A program made the position numbers and the translations under genes. From CAIOSQ01 sp044359885 (GTDB lineage: Bacteria > Pseudomonadota > Alphaproteobacteria > CACIAM-22H2), in contig JBIKLI010000074.1 in NCBI GenBank assembly GCA_044359885.1, positions 1 to 14,640 on the forward strand: DNA of 14,640 nucleotides. The letters run 5' to 3'. Positions 1 through 7,412 of this stretch are shown here, in pieces. Position 1 is the first letter of the stretch. Each line of letters opens with the position of its first letter. The notes under the pieces were generated by a model that ran no database searches, was not told the origin of the DNA, and worked only from the letters and a program-made list of their open reading frames with translations.

Positions 1-117
1 GCCGGCGACCCGCGGGACGATCGCTGGTTCGGCGCGCCGCCGCCCGGTCATGGCGGTCGGAGCTATGGCGGCGTCAATTCGGCCCGGCCGCTGGGCGCGG
101 AATACGTCGCGCGATGA
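1..117 (+). CDS. C-terminal tail of an unidentified protein (partial, runs off the left edge)
   Basis: Frame 1 is open from the first base to a TGA at 115-117 and encodes 38 residues ending GAEYVAR. The segment is rich in Gly, Pro and Arg, with a WFGAPPPG stretch followed by RSYGGVNSARPLG. Codon third positions are mostly G or C, as in the neighbouring genes, which supports real coding. Only 25 bases separate its stop from the next start, so it is probably the upstream member of the same operon. The fragment shows no domain I recognise and I assign no function. The start and most of the gene lie outside the window. Confidence 0.5.
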   Translation, partial: AGDPRDDRWFGAPPPGHGGRSYGGVNSARPLGAEYVAR

Positions 118-130
118 TCGCGCGACGAAG

Positions 131-138
131 AGGGAGGA
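131..138 (+). promoter_or_regulatory. Strong Shine-Dalgarno site fixing the start of the TIM-barrel gene
   Basis: The sequence AGGGAGGA ends four bases before the ATG at 143. It decides between this start and an in-frame ATG at 50. The earlier start would add a 31-residue Arg-rich extension that overlaps the preceding reading frame and has no comparable site in front of it. The same octamer precedes the fucU-like gene on the other strand (4459-4466). Confidence 0.7.
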
Positions 139-142
139 CAGG

Positions 143-1153
143 ATGCGACAGATCGGCGACCTGAAGATCGGCTGCACGGCCGGCGGCACGACGCACCAGG
201 ACACGAACATCCCCGACATCGCGACCAAGGTGCGCATGGTCAAGGAGTCGGGCGCGTTCGACTACATCGACCGCACGCCGCCCGACGAGGAGTTCCGCGA
301 TCTGCTGAAGGCTTCGGAGAAGCATGACCTTCCGATCCACGCCGGCGGCTGGTTCTATACGCTGGGGCGCGACGAGACGCTGTTCGAGCAGAACATCGTC
401 AAGGGCCGCCTGCTCGGCAGCCAGGTCCACAACGTCCAGGTGATGACCAACCACGCCGACGGCCATGTGCTGACGGATGCCGAAGTCGCCGATTTCTACC
501 TGCGCGCACATGATTTCGGCATGCGGCACGGCGTCGTGCCCTGTTTCGAGGTGCATGTGAACATGTGGTCGGAGCATCTCGGCCGCGTCGAGAAGGTCGC
601 TGCGCTGGTCAAGGCGCGCGGCGTGCCCTTCTACATGACGCTCGACCACAGCCATGTGATCTTCAAGATCGACAATCCCGAAGAACAGAAGGTCCAGAAC
701 ATGAAGGCCGACGTGGATTCGGGGGCTCTGATCCTCGACCCGGCCAAGCCCGGCAACGTCGCCAAGAAGTGGATCGACGCCAATTTCGTCCATCACGCCC
801 ATGCGCGCGCCGCGGTGCCGGCCAACCCGATCAACATCTGGGCCAAGCACCCCGACGGCCGCTTCGGCCGCGGCATCCAGTACCCGTTCATGAAGCCCAA
901 TCCCGGCGAGTACGTCGCCGACTGGGACGAGGCGCGGCTCGAACCGTGGAAGCGCGTGGTCCGCGACCTGCTCGCCCATCACGCGACGCATGCCGGGAGC
1001 CCGATCGGCCAGATCTCCTGCGAGCACATCCCGGCCGTCGACTACGGCATGGGCCACAAGTATTCCATCTTCGAGAACAACGTCGCCTGCGCGCGTTGGA
1101 TCCGCGAGGAATGGGGCAAGGCGCTCGCCGCCGCCGACGCAACCAAGAACTGA
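143..1153 (+). CDS. Xylose isomerase-like TIM-barrel protein (sugar phosphate isomerase/epimerase family)
   Basis: The 336-residue product resembles the AP-endonuclease-2/xylose isomerase-like TIM-barrel family, whose members bind a divalent metal and isomerise or epimerise sugars or cleave sugar derivatives. Candidate metal ligands lie at the ends of successive strands: E136 and H138 in CFEVH, D168, H169 and H171 in LDHSH, H217, H218 and H220 in HHAHAR, and E294 in SCEH. No signal peptide or membrane segment is seen, so it should be cytosolic. The ATG at 143 is chosen because of the strong Shine-Dalgarno site just upstream. It lies 25 bases before the formaldehyde dehydrogenase gene and is probably co-transcribed with it. 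That suggests it acts on a substrate whose breakdown releases formaldehyde, or on a downstream product; this is inference. The substrate cannot be read from the sequence. Confidence 0.8.
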   Translation: MRQIGDLKIGCTAGGTTHQDTNIPDIATKVRMVKESGAFDYIDRTPPDEEFRDLLKASEKHDLPIHAGGWFYTLGRDETLFEQNIVKGRLLGSQVHNVQVMTNHADGHVLTDAEVADFYLRAHDFGMRHGVVPCFEVHVNMWSEHLGRVEKVAALVKARGVPFYMTLDHSHVIFKIDNPEEQKVQNMKADVDSGALILDPAKPGNVAKKWIDANFVHHAHARAAVPANPINIWAKHPDGRFGRGIQYPFMKPNPGEYVADWDEARLEPWKRVVRDLLAHHATHAGSPIGQISCEHIPAVDYGMGHKYSIFENNVACARWIREEWGKALAAADATKN

Positions 1154-1178
1154 TCGCCGAACTCGAGGAGACGAGAAA

Positions 1179-2288
<1,110 letters not shown>

Positions 2289-2301
2289 CGGGACCACGCA
2301 C

Positions 2302-3147
2302 ATGGCCGGGACGATCGAGACGCTCGCCGAGCATGGCTGCTTCGGCGGCGTGCAGGGCTTCTACCGCCACGCCTCCGCCGCCTGCGGCGGGGCGATGCGC
2401 TTCGCCGCCTTCGTCCCGGCGGCGGCGCGCGGCCGGCGGCTGCCGGTGCTGTTCTATCTCGCCGGGCTGACCTGCACCGAGGAGACCTTCACGATCAAGG
2501 CGGGGGCGCAGCGCGTCGCCGCCGAGCTCGGGATCATTCTCGTCATGCCGGACACCAGCCCGCGCGAGCCGCAGCTGCCGGGCGACCGCGACTCCTGGGA
2601 TTTCGGCCAGGGCGCGGGCTTCTACGTCGACGCGACGCAGGCGCCGTGGAACGCCAACTACCGGATGTTCTCCTACGTGACGGAGGAGCTGCCGGCGCTC
2701 GTCGACGGGCATTTCCCGACCGATCCGGCGCGCCGCGGCGTGTTCGGCCACTCGATGGGCGGGCACGGCGCGCTGGTGACGGCGCTGCGCCGTCCGGACG
2801 TCTTCCGCTCCTGCTCGGCCTTCGCGCCGATCTCGGCGCCGATGGAATGCCCCTGGGGGCACAAGGCGCTTGGCAACTATCTCGGCCCCGATCGCGCCGC
2901 CTGGGCCGCCTACGACGCCAGCGCGCTGATGCGCACCAAGCCCTTCGGTCGCGAGATCCTGGTCGACCAGGGCCTCGCCGACAAGTTCCTCGCCGAGCAG
3001 CTCAAGCCCCAGCTGCTCGAGGCCGCGGCGGCGGCCGGGGGCCAGAAGCTGACGCTGCGCCGGCACGCCGGCTACGACCACGGCTATTACTTCATCCAGA
3101 GCTTCGTCGCCGACCATCTCGCCCATCACGGCCGCCAGCTGGCGTGA
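2302..3147 (+). CDS. fghA: S-formylglutathione hydrolase
   Basis: This alpha/beta-hydrolase (esterase D family) splits S-formylglutathione into formate and glutathione, completing formaldehyde detoxification after the dehydrogenase encoded just upstream. The product has 281 residues, normal for the family. The nucleophile S151 lies in the elbow GHSMGG, and the rest of the triad is probably D227 in LADKF and H260 in YDHGYYF. The family-typical GLTCTEE segment with C58 and the SPRE and DSWDFG motifs are present. The protein should be cytosolic. The ribosome-binding site is weak (GGGAC), but only 13 bases separate it from the preceding stop, which favours translational coupling. The gene is also known as frmB in enterobacteria. 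Confidence 0.96.
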   Translation: MAGTIETLAEHGCFGGVQGFYRHASAACGGAMRFAAFVPAAARGRRLPVLFYLAGLTCTEETFTIKAGAQRVAAELGIILVMPDTSPREPQLPGDRDSWDFGQGAGFYVDATQAPWNANYRMFSYVTEELPALVDGHFPTDPARRGVFGHSMGGHGALVTALRRPDVFRSCSAFAPISAPMECPWGHKALGNYLGPDRAAWAAYDASALMRTKPFGREILVDQGLADKFLAEQLKPQLLEAAAAAGGQKLTLRRHAGYDHGYYFIQSFVADHLAHHGRQLA

Positions 3148-3167
3148 CGCGGCGCGCGGAGGAACGG

Positions 3168-3980
3168 ATGCAGCAGCGGCTCCTCAAGGGACAGGTCGCC
3201 CTCGTCACCGGCGCGGGGCGCGGTCTTGGCGCGGCCTTCGCCGACCTGCTCGCGCGGCTGGGCGCCGATGTCGCGGTCCACGGGATGCGGGAGGAAGGTC
3301 CCGCCGAATATGGCGAAGGCACGACGCTGACCGCGACCGCCGAGGCGGTCGCGAAGGCGCATGGCGTGCGCACCCATCGCGTCCTCGGCGATCTGACCCG
3401 ATCGGACGAGGTGGCGCGGGTCGTCGCCGACACGCGCGCGGCGCTGGGGCCGATCGGCATCCTGGTCCACAACGCCGGCGGCGACATCGCCGCGTCGGGC
3501 GGAAAGCCGGATCCGAACGACTGCGTCTTCGTCAAGGAAGTCGACGTCCGCACAGTGCTCGAGCGCAACCTGATGAGCACCATCCTGATCTGCCAGGCGG
3601 TCGCCCCGGACATGATGAAGCGGCGGCGCGGACGCATCGTGACCCTGTCCTCGGTCGCCGCCTTCCGCGGGCGCGGGCACTCGGCCATCTACGCGACGGC
3701 GAAGGCCGCGGTGGTCCACTACACGCGCTGCCTCGCCGAACAGATGCGCCCCTTCGAGGTGACGGTCAATTCGATCGCGCCCGGCGATACGCGCACCGGC
3801 CGGTTCGTCGGAACCCGTCTGGTCGATCCCGCCCGGATGGCGACCAGCGGGACGCTCGATCGGATCGCCACGGTGGACGAGGTCGCGCGTACGCTCGAAT
3901 TCCTGGTGGGCCCGATGGGCGATTTCTTCACCGGACAGGTGCTGCGCGTCGATGGCGGGACCCAGCTCTGGCCAGCCTGA
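3168..3980 (+). CDS. Short-chain dehydrogenase/reductase (SDR family), substrate unknown
   Basis: The 270-residue product is a classical SDR that should oxidise or reduce an alcohol/carbonyl with NAD(P). The cofactor motif TGAGRGLG is at 14-21, the NAG motif at 102-104, the active-site serines at 161-162 and the catalytic YATAK pair Y175/K179; N134 completes the usual tetrad. The C-terminal VDGG (261-264) is also typical. A longer than usual insertion at about 40-55, after the second strand, and another at 108-122 distinguish it from simple FabG reductases. The start follows GGAGGAA, 20 bases after fghA, so it is the last gene of this operon. A sugar or sugar-acid dehydrogenase role would fit the context but is not shown. 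The 3' end faces the convergent fucU-like gene across 12 bases. Confidence 0.88.
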   Translation: MQQRLLKGQVALVTGAGRGLGAAFADLLARLGADVAVHGMREEGPAEYGEGTTLTATAEAVAKAHGVRTHRVLGDLTRSDEVARVVADTRAALGPIGILVHNAGGDIAASGGKPDPNDCVFVKEVDVRTVLERNLMSTILICQAVAPDMMKRRRGRIVTLSSVAAFRGRGHSAIYATAKAAVVHYTRCLAEQMRPFEVTVNSIAPGDTRTGRFVGTRLVDPARMATSGTLDRIATVDEVARTLEFLVGPMGDFFTGQVLRVDGGTQLWPA

Positions 3981-3992
3981 AAGCCGGCGCGC

Positions 3993-4451
3993 TCAGTCCC
4001 CGGGCTTGAGCGGGCGTCCTCCGGCATCGACCACGCCCTTGGTCAGGATGATGTTGCCGTAGAAGCGCCGCTCGCCGCAGCGCACGATCGCGAAGGCCCG
4101 TCTGGCCTCCTCGTAGAAGGCATGGCGCTCGACCGGATGGGGCTTCAGATCGCGATCCAGCGCCCGCCCGATGACGGCACGGAACTCCGCCACGACCGGC
4201 GGAACGCAATCCGGATCGCCGATGACCGCCATGACCCGGGCCGGGTGCGGCACCGCATGGTCGAGCGGCATGACGCTCAAGATCGCCTGAAGCGCGGCCG
4301 GAGCAGGGATGCCGTCGAGAGAGATCAGCCGGCGGGCGCAGGATTCCGCCGGAAAATTGGCGTCCACCACCACGATCTCGTCGCCATGTCCCATCGCGGC
4401 GAGGGCATGGAGAAGGTCCGGCGACAGAAGCGGGTCGAGGCCGATGAGCAT
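3993..4451 (-). CDS. fucU: RbsD/FucU family sugar mutarotase (L-fucose mutarotase-like)
   Basis: The 152-residue product belongs to the RbsD/FucU family, which speeds interconversion of the anomeric forms of sugars such as L-fucose or D-ribose before they meet a specific kinase, isomerase or dehydrogenase. Visible family features are the GHGDE motif with the likely catalytic H22, D30 in VVVDANFP, the ERHAFYEEARRAFA segment (108-121), and YGNIILTKGV near the end. The last is closer to FucU than RbsD. The ATG at 4451 is chosen because AGGGAGGA lies seven bases upstream; a longer open frame upstream has no such site and no family similarity. It is transcribed divergently from the aldolase gene and convergently to the SDR. 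The true sugar is unknown, so the symbol marks family membership only. Confidence 0.88.
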   Translation of the reverse strand: MLIGLDPLLSPDLLHALAAMGHGDEIVVVDANFPAESCARRLISLDGIPAPAALQAILSVMPLDHAVPHPARVMAVIGDPDCVPPVVAEFRAVIGRALDRDLKPHPVERHAFYEEARRAFAIVRCGERRFYGNIILTKGVVDAGGRPLKPGD

Positions 4452-4575
4452 GGGGACGTCCTCCCTTCCCGGAAACGTGCCATCCGCGGCCATCGCGCGG
4501 CAATCGCAATTGCGCGCGTCGCGGCGAGCCCTTAGAGATTCGGGTCCGTAAAGCCCGTCCCGGGCGAGGAGAGAC
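4452..4575. promoter_or_regulatory. Divergent promoter region with a palindromic element between the mutarotase and aldolase genes
   Basis: This 124-base spacer separates two divergent genes and must carry both start signals. It contains a perfect 10-base palindrome CGCAATTGCG (4505-4514). Around it are near-matching arms, GCGCGGCAAT at 4495-4504 and ATTGCGCGC at 4509-4517, a possible operator. A weak rightward promoter can be drawn as TTGCGC (4510-4515), 17 bases, then TAGAGA (4533-4538), about 38 bases before the aldolase ATG; the palindrome would overlap the -35 box. Shine-Dalgarno sites lie at both ends (AGGGAGGA at 4459-4466 leftward, GAGGAGA just before 4576 rightward). A 10-base palindrome is not rare by chance, so the operator is a suggestion only. 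Confidence 0.4.
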
Positions 4576-5472
4576 ATGCGTACCGAGAAACTCCGCGGCC
4601 TGTGGGTCGCCAGCCTGACCCCGCTCGCGGCCGATGGACGCATCGACACAGGCCTGTTCGCCAGCCACTGCCGCTGGCTCTTCGGCCGTGGCGTGGACGG
4701 CGTCGCCGTGTTCGGAACGACCGGCGAAGGTCAGTCCTTCTCGGTGCGCGAACGCCTCGAAGCGGTCGACGGGCTGCTGCGCGCCGGCATCCCCGGCGAC
4801 CGGATCGTGGTCGGCACCGGCTGCGCGGCGGTTCCGGACGCCGTCGAGCTGACACGCCACGCACTGACCAGCGACGTGGCCGCGGCCATGATCCTGCCAC
4901 CCTTCTTCTGGAAGGGGCAGGACGACGCCGCCGTGGCCCACGGAATCGGCAGCGTGATCGAGGGGGTGAACGATTCCCGCCTGCGCACGATCCTCTATCA
5001 CATCCCGCAGGTCTCGGCGGTCCATATCGATGCCGGCGCCATCGCCCTGCTGCGGCGGCGCTTCGGCGCGGTGGTCGCGGGCATCAAGGACAGTTCGGCC
5101 GACTACACCCATTTCGACGCCGCGTTCACGGCGTTCCCGGAGATGCTGCATTTCGTCGGCGCCGAGCCCCAGTTCGCGCGCGTGCTCGAGGTCGGCGGCG
5201 CCGGCACGATATGCGGGCTGGGCAACGTCGTGCCGTCGATCATGGCGCGACTGCGCGACGGGCGCGGCGGCGCCAAGGACGCGCAGCGCGAGATCGAGGC
5301 CTTCTGCCGCTTCTTCATCGGCCGGCCATTCCTGCAATCGACGCGCGCGATGCTGGCGCGGCTCTCCGGCGAGCCGGCCTGGCTGCGCACGCGTGCGCCG
5401 CTGGTCGCCTTCGACGCGGCACAGGCGGCGGCGGTCGCGGCGGCGCTGCGCGACTATCCCGCGATGGGCTGA
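4576..5472 (+). CDS. DapA/NAL superfamily class I aldolase, probably a keto-acid aldolase rather than lysine-pathway DapA
   Basis: The 298-residue TIM-barrel product belongs to the dihydrodipicolinate synthase/N-acetylneuraminate lyase superfamily, whose members form or split C-C bonds next to a 2-oxo acid through a Schiff base. The GTTGE motif is at 47-51, the catalytic tyrosine is Y141 in YHIPQ, and the Schiff-base lysine is K171 in GIKDSS. In true DapA the tyrosine is followed five residues later by an arginine that binds the second carboxylate (Arg138 in E. coli). Here that position is V146, so a lysine role is unlikely. A 2-keto-3-deoxy sugar-acid aldolase or a related lyase is a better guess. 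The start follows GAGGAGA. It is divergent from a sugar mutarotase gene and 27 bases upstream of a DNA glycosylase gene. Confidence 0.88.
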   Translation: MRTEKLRGLWVASLTPLAADGRIDTGLFASHCRWLFGRGVDGVAVFGTTGEGQSFSVRERLEAVDGLLRAGIPGDRIVVGTGCAAVPDAVELTRHALTSDVAAAMILPPFFWKGQDDAAVAHGIGSVIEGVNDSRLRTILYHIPQVSAVHIDAGAIALLRRRFGAVVAGIKDSSADYTHFDAAFTAFPEMLHFVGAEPQFARVLEVGGAGTICGLGNVVPSIMARLRDGRGGAKDAQREIEAFCRFFIGRPFLQSTRAMLARLSGEPAWLRTRAPLVAFDAAQAAAVAAALRDYPAMG

Positions 5473-5499
5473 GCGCGGCCGGACGCAAAGGCGCCTCGC

Positions 5500-6303
5500 A
5501 TGCCCGAGGGCCACACGATCCATCGCGCGGCCCGCGACCAACGGCCGATGCTCGTGGGCCAGAGGCTGGCGGTGGGGTCGCCCCAGGGCCGCTTCGCCGA
5601 CGGCGCGGCATCGCTCGACGGGCGCGCCTGCACCGCGATCGAGGCCTATGGCAAGCACCTGCTGTACGATTTCGAGGGCGAGCGGACGCTGCATGTCCAT
5701 CTCGGCCTGTTCGGGTCGTTCCGCAGCGCCGGACAGCCGGCACCCGCGCCGCGCGGCGCGGTGCGGGCCCGGCTGGAAAGCGCCACGCATGCGGTGGACA
5801 TCGTCGGACCCAATCGCTGCGAGGTTCTGGACCCGGCGGGCAGGACCGCGCTGCTGGGGCGCATCGGGCCCGACGTGCTGCGCGCGGATGCCGATCCCGG
5901 ACGTGCCGCAGCCCGCATCCGCGCAAGCCGGACCGCGATCGGTCTGCTGCTGATGGACCAGTCGGTGATCGCCGGCATCGGCAACATCTACCGCACCGAA
6001 TTGCTGTGGCGTGCCGGCATCCACCCATCACTGCCCGGCACGCGCCTCACCGCGGCGCAGTTCGATGGCCTGTGGGGCGACGCCTGCGCCCTGCTCGCGC
6101 GCGGCGTCAAGCTGGGTGCCATCGTCACCGTCGACGGCGGCGCGGCGGGCCGCGGGCGCTATCGCGAGCGGGTCAACATCTTCGGCCGGGACGCATGTCC
6201 CCGCTGCGAGCGCCAGATCCGCCTCATCGTGATGGGCGGGCGCAAGGCCTATGCGTGCGAGGCCTGCCAGAAGCGGCCGCGGCGCGTCACACGGAAAGCC
6301 TGA
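5500..6303 (+). CDS. nei: Fpg/Nei family DNA glycosylase/AP lyase (endonuclease VIII-like)
   Basis: The 267-residue product removes oxidised bases from DNA and nicks the resulting abasic site. It begins MPEGHTIH: after removal of Met, the proline is the catalytic nucleophile and E3 the adjacent acid, and the following GHT is typical of Nei rather than Fpg. The conserved lysine is K52 (YGKHLL). The helix-two-turn-helix region carries IAGIGNIYRTE (157-167) with N162. A four-cysteine zinc finger closes the protein at C233, C236, C253 and C256, with R248 in the finger turn. The SPQGRFADGA segment resembles the Nei2-type group known from actinobacteria. It probably shares a transcript with the upstream aldolase gene although the functions are unrelated. 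Its last 17 bases overlap the convergent coiled-coil gene. Confidence 0.93.
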   Translation: MPEGHTIHRAARDQRPMLVGQRLAVGSPQGRFADGAASLDGRACTAIEAYGKHLLYDFEGERTLHVHLGLFGSFRSAGQPAPAPRGAVRARLESATHAVDIVGPNRCEVLDPAGRTALLGRIGPDVLRADADPGRAAARIRASRTAIGLLLMDQSVIAGIGNIYRTELLWRAGIHPSLPGTRLTAAQFDGLWGDACALLARGVKLGAIVTVDGGAAGRGRYRERVNIFGRDACPRCERQIRLIVMGGRKAYACEACQKRPRRVTRKA

Positions 6304-6772
6304 CGAAGAGGCCCAGCGTCATCGCCATCTGTGCCAGGATCAGCGGCACGATCCAGCGCAGCAGGTCGACCTTCACCGCCGCCAGACCGGCCGCCATTTC
6401 GCCGCGCAGCGTCGCCAGTTCGGTCTTCATCTCCTGACGAAGCTTGCCGATCTCGGCATGCATCTCCTGACGCAGCTTTCCGATCTCGGCGTGCATCTCC
6501 TGACGCAGCTTGCCGATCTCGGCATGCATCTCCTGACGCAGCTTGCCGATCTCGGCGTGCAGTTCCTGTCGCAGCTTCTCGAATTCGAAGCGCGTCTCCT
6601 GCCGTGCAAGACGGAATTCGGCCTCGAGGCTGCGGAGGTCGCTGCGCGATGCGGGATCGACGACCATGGTTTCGGCCAGGGCCTCCGCCACCGACGTGGC
6701 TTGGGGGACGCTCATGCCCGCCGCTTCCAGGCGCCGGGTCAGCTTCAATGTATCGAATGCGGTCGCGGTCAT
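6287..6772 (-). CDS. CCDC90/DUF1640-like coiled-coil protein with hendecad repeats and a C-terminal membrane anchor
   Basis: The 161-residue product starts MTATAFDTLKLTRRLEAAG, a head typical of the bacterial DUF1640/CCDC90 family (the eukaryotic relative is MCUR1). An alanine-rich helix (22-38) and a charged helix follow. Residues 63-135 form a long coiled coil with an 11-residue period, four units reading EIGKLRQEMHA (the last ending KT) plus degenerate copies on both sides. Residues about 138-157 are a hydrophobic helix that likely anchors the protein in the inner membrane. The function of bacterial members is not established; a trimeric membrane-anchored rod is a reasonable inference. No Shine-Dalgarno site precedes the ATG at 6772. 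A second ATG at 6715 has GGAAG upstream but would cut the family-typical head, so I keep 6772. The end overlaps nei by 17 bases. Confidence 0.8.
   Translation of the reverse strand: MTATAFDTLKLTRRLEAAGMSVPQATSVAEALAETMVVDPASRSDLRSLEAEFRLARQETRFEFEKLRQELHAEIGKLRQEMHAEIGKLRQEMHAEIGKLRQEMHAEIGKLRQEMKTELATLRGEMAAGLAAVKVDLLRWIVPLILAQMAMTLGLFVRLSV
6428..6559 (-). repeat. Four tandem 33-base repeats encoding an 11-residue coiled-coil unit
   Basis: Units at 6428-6460, 6461-6493, 6494-6526 and 6527-6559 are nearly identical. On the plus strand each reads CATCTCCTGACGCAGCTTGC followed by CGATCTCGGC and ATG or GTG. They differ at only three positions: one A/C (6440), one G/T (6479) and an alternating A/G at the third-last base. 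A diverged copy follows at 6560-6590 and another precedes the array. Because the period is a multiple of three, gain or loss of units lengthens or shortens the coiled coil without a frameshift. Confidence 0.95.
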
Positions 6773-6816
6773 CGAGAGGGATCATGAAGCCGGCGCGCCT
6801 GGCGTCGCAAGGATGC

Positions 6817-6832
6817 GCGGGATCTAACCCGC
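6817..6832 (-). terminator. Possible hairpin downstream of the sarcosine oxidase-lipocalin operon
   Basis: The 79-base gap between the lipocalin stop (6852) and the coiled-coil gene start (6772) contains a five-base perfect stem, GCGGG/CCCGC, around a six-base loop, 20 bases after the lipocalin stop on the minus strand. There is no run of T after it, so it is not a classical intrinsic terminator; it may be a weak stop, an mRNA-end structure or chance. Nothing else recognisable, including a tRNA, lies in this gap. Confidence 0.25.
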
Positions 6833-6851
6833 CTGGCTTAGGCCCGCGCCA

Positions 6852-7412
6852 TCACCCGGGCGGACAGTCGCTCCCGCCATGGCGCACCAGGATCAGGTCC
6901 TGGACCGGGAAGCCCAGCGCGCGGGCGCGCGCCACGAGTTCCGCGCGCAGCGGTTCCGGCAGGTCGGGTCTGCGCGCGAGGATCCAGAAATAGTCGCGGG
7001 TCGGACCTGAGACCAGCGCCCAGCCATAATCGCGCTCGTCCAACGCGAAGACGTGGTAGCCGCCCGCGAAGGGCCAGAAGAACGTCACGGCGAGGCTGCC
7101 GCGATCCCGCGGTCCCAGGAAGACCGCGCGGCCCCGCGCCTCCTTCCAGCGGCACTGGCCGCGATCGAGCCCGCGATTGACGACCGCGATCGACCCGTCG
7201 GCATTCGCCGCGTAGCTGGCCGTCACGTCGTCGAGCCCGCGCTCGAAACGATGGTCGAGGCGGGCGATCTCGTACCAGGTGCCGAGATAGCGCTGGGCGT
7301 CGAAGCCACGCACGGGTTCGAGCCCCGCCGGTACGCCGGTGCAGCCCGCGAGCACCGCGAGCAGCGCGAAGATCCGGAGCAGCGCAGGGGCAAGACGTCG
7401 TGGGCGCGTCAT
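6852..7412 (-). CDS. Lipocalin family lipoprotein (Blc-like)
   Basis: The 186-residue product is a bacterial lipocalin, a beta-barrel that binds lipids or other hydrophobic ligands. A positively charged start and a hydrophobic stretch (11-23) end in the lipobox LAGC, so C24 should be lipidated and the protein anchored at a membrane, typically the outer one. The lipocalin signature GTWYEIARLDHRFERG is at 44-59, followed by strands carrying VVNRG (77-81), LAVTFFWPF, YHVFALD, and YFWILAR (141-147). Its ATG overlaps the soxG stop as ATGA and is preceded by AAGGGGG inside soxG, so it is the fifth gene of the sarcosine oxidase operon and likely translationally coupled. The link between this lipoprotein and N-methylglycine metabolism is unexplained. 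The ligand is unknown. Confidence 0.92.
   Translation of the reverse strand: MTRPRRLAPALLRIFALLAVLAGCTGVPAGLEPVRGFDAQRYLGTWYEIARLDHRFERGLDDVTASYAANADGSIAVVNRGLDRGQCRWKEARGRAVFLGPRDRGSLAVTFFWPFAGGYHVFALDERDYGWALVSGPTRDYFWILARRPDLPEPLRAELVARARALGFPVQDLILVRHGGSDCPPG

Noticed and set aside
50..142. An in-frame ATG at 50 that would extend the TIM-barrel protein by 31 residues
   Set aside because: The extension is Arg-rich, overlaps the preceding reading frame, and has no ribosome-binding site; the ATG at 143 has AGGGAGGA just upstream.
4576..5472. Annotation of the aldolase as lysine-pathway dapA
   Set aside because: The arginine that binds the pyruvate-adduct carboxylate is absent and the surrounding genes are sugar- and DNA-repair-related.
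3928..6024. A 698-codon open frame on the minus strand opposite the aldolase and nei genes
   Set aside because: Composition is Arg/Ala/His-rich with no recognisable motif, while the opposite strand encodes two well-defined enzymes; it is a high-GC shadow.
6428..6559. Tandem repeats considered as a CRISPR array
   Set aside because: Units are contiguous with no spacers and keep the reading frame of a coiled-coil protein.
6773..6851. Possible tRNA or small RNA in the gap after the lipocalin gene
   Set aside because: The gap has a short GCGGG/CCCGC stem but no cloverleaf arms or T-loop sequence.
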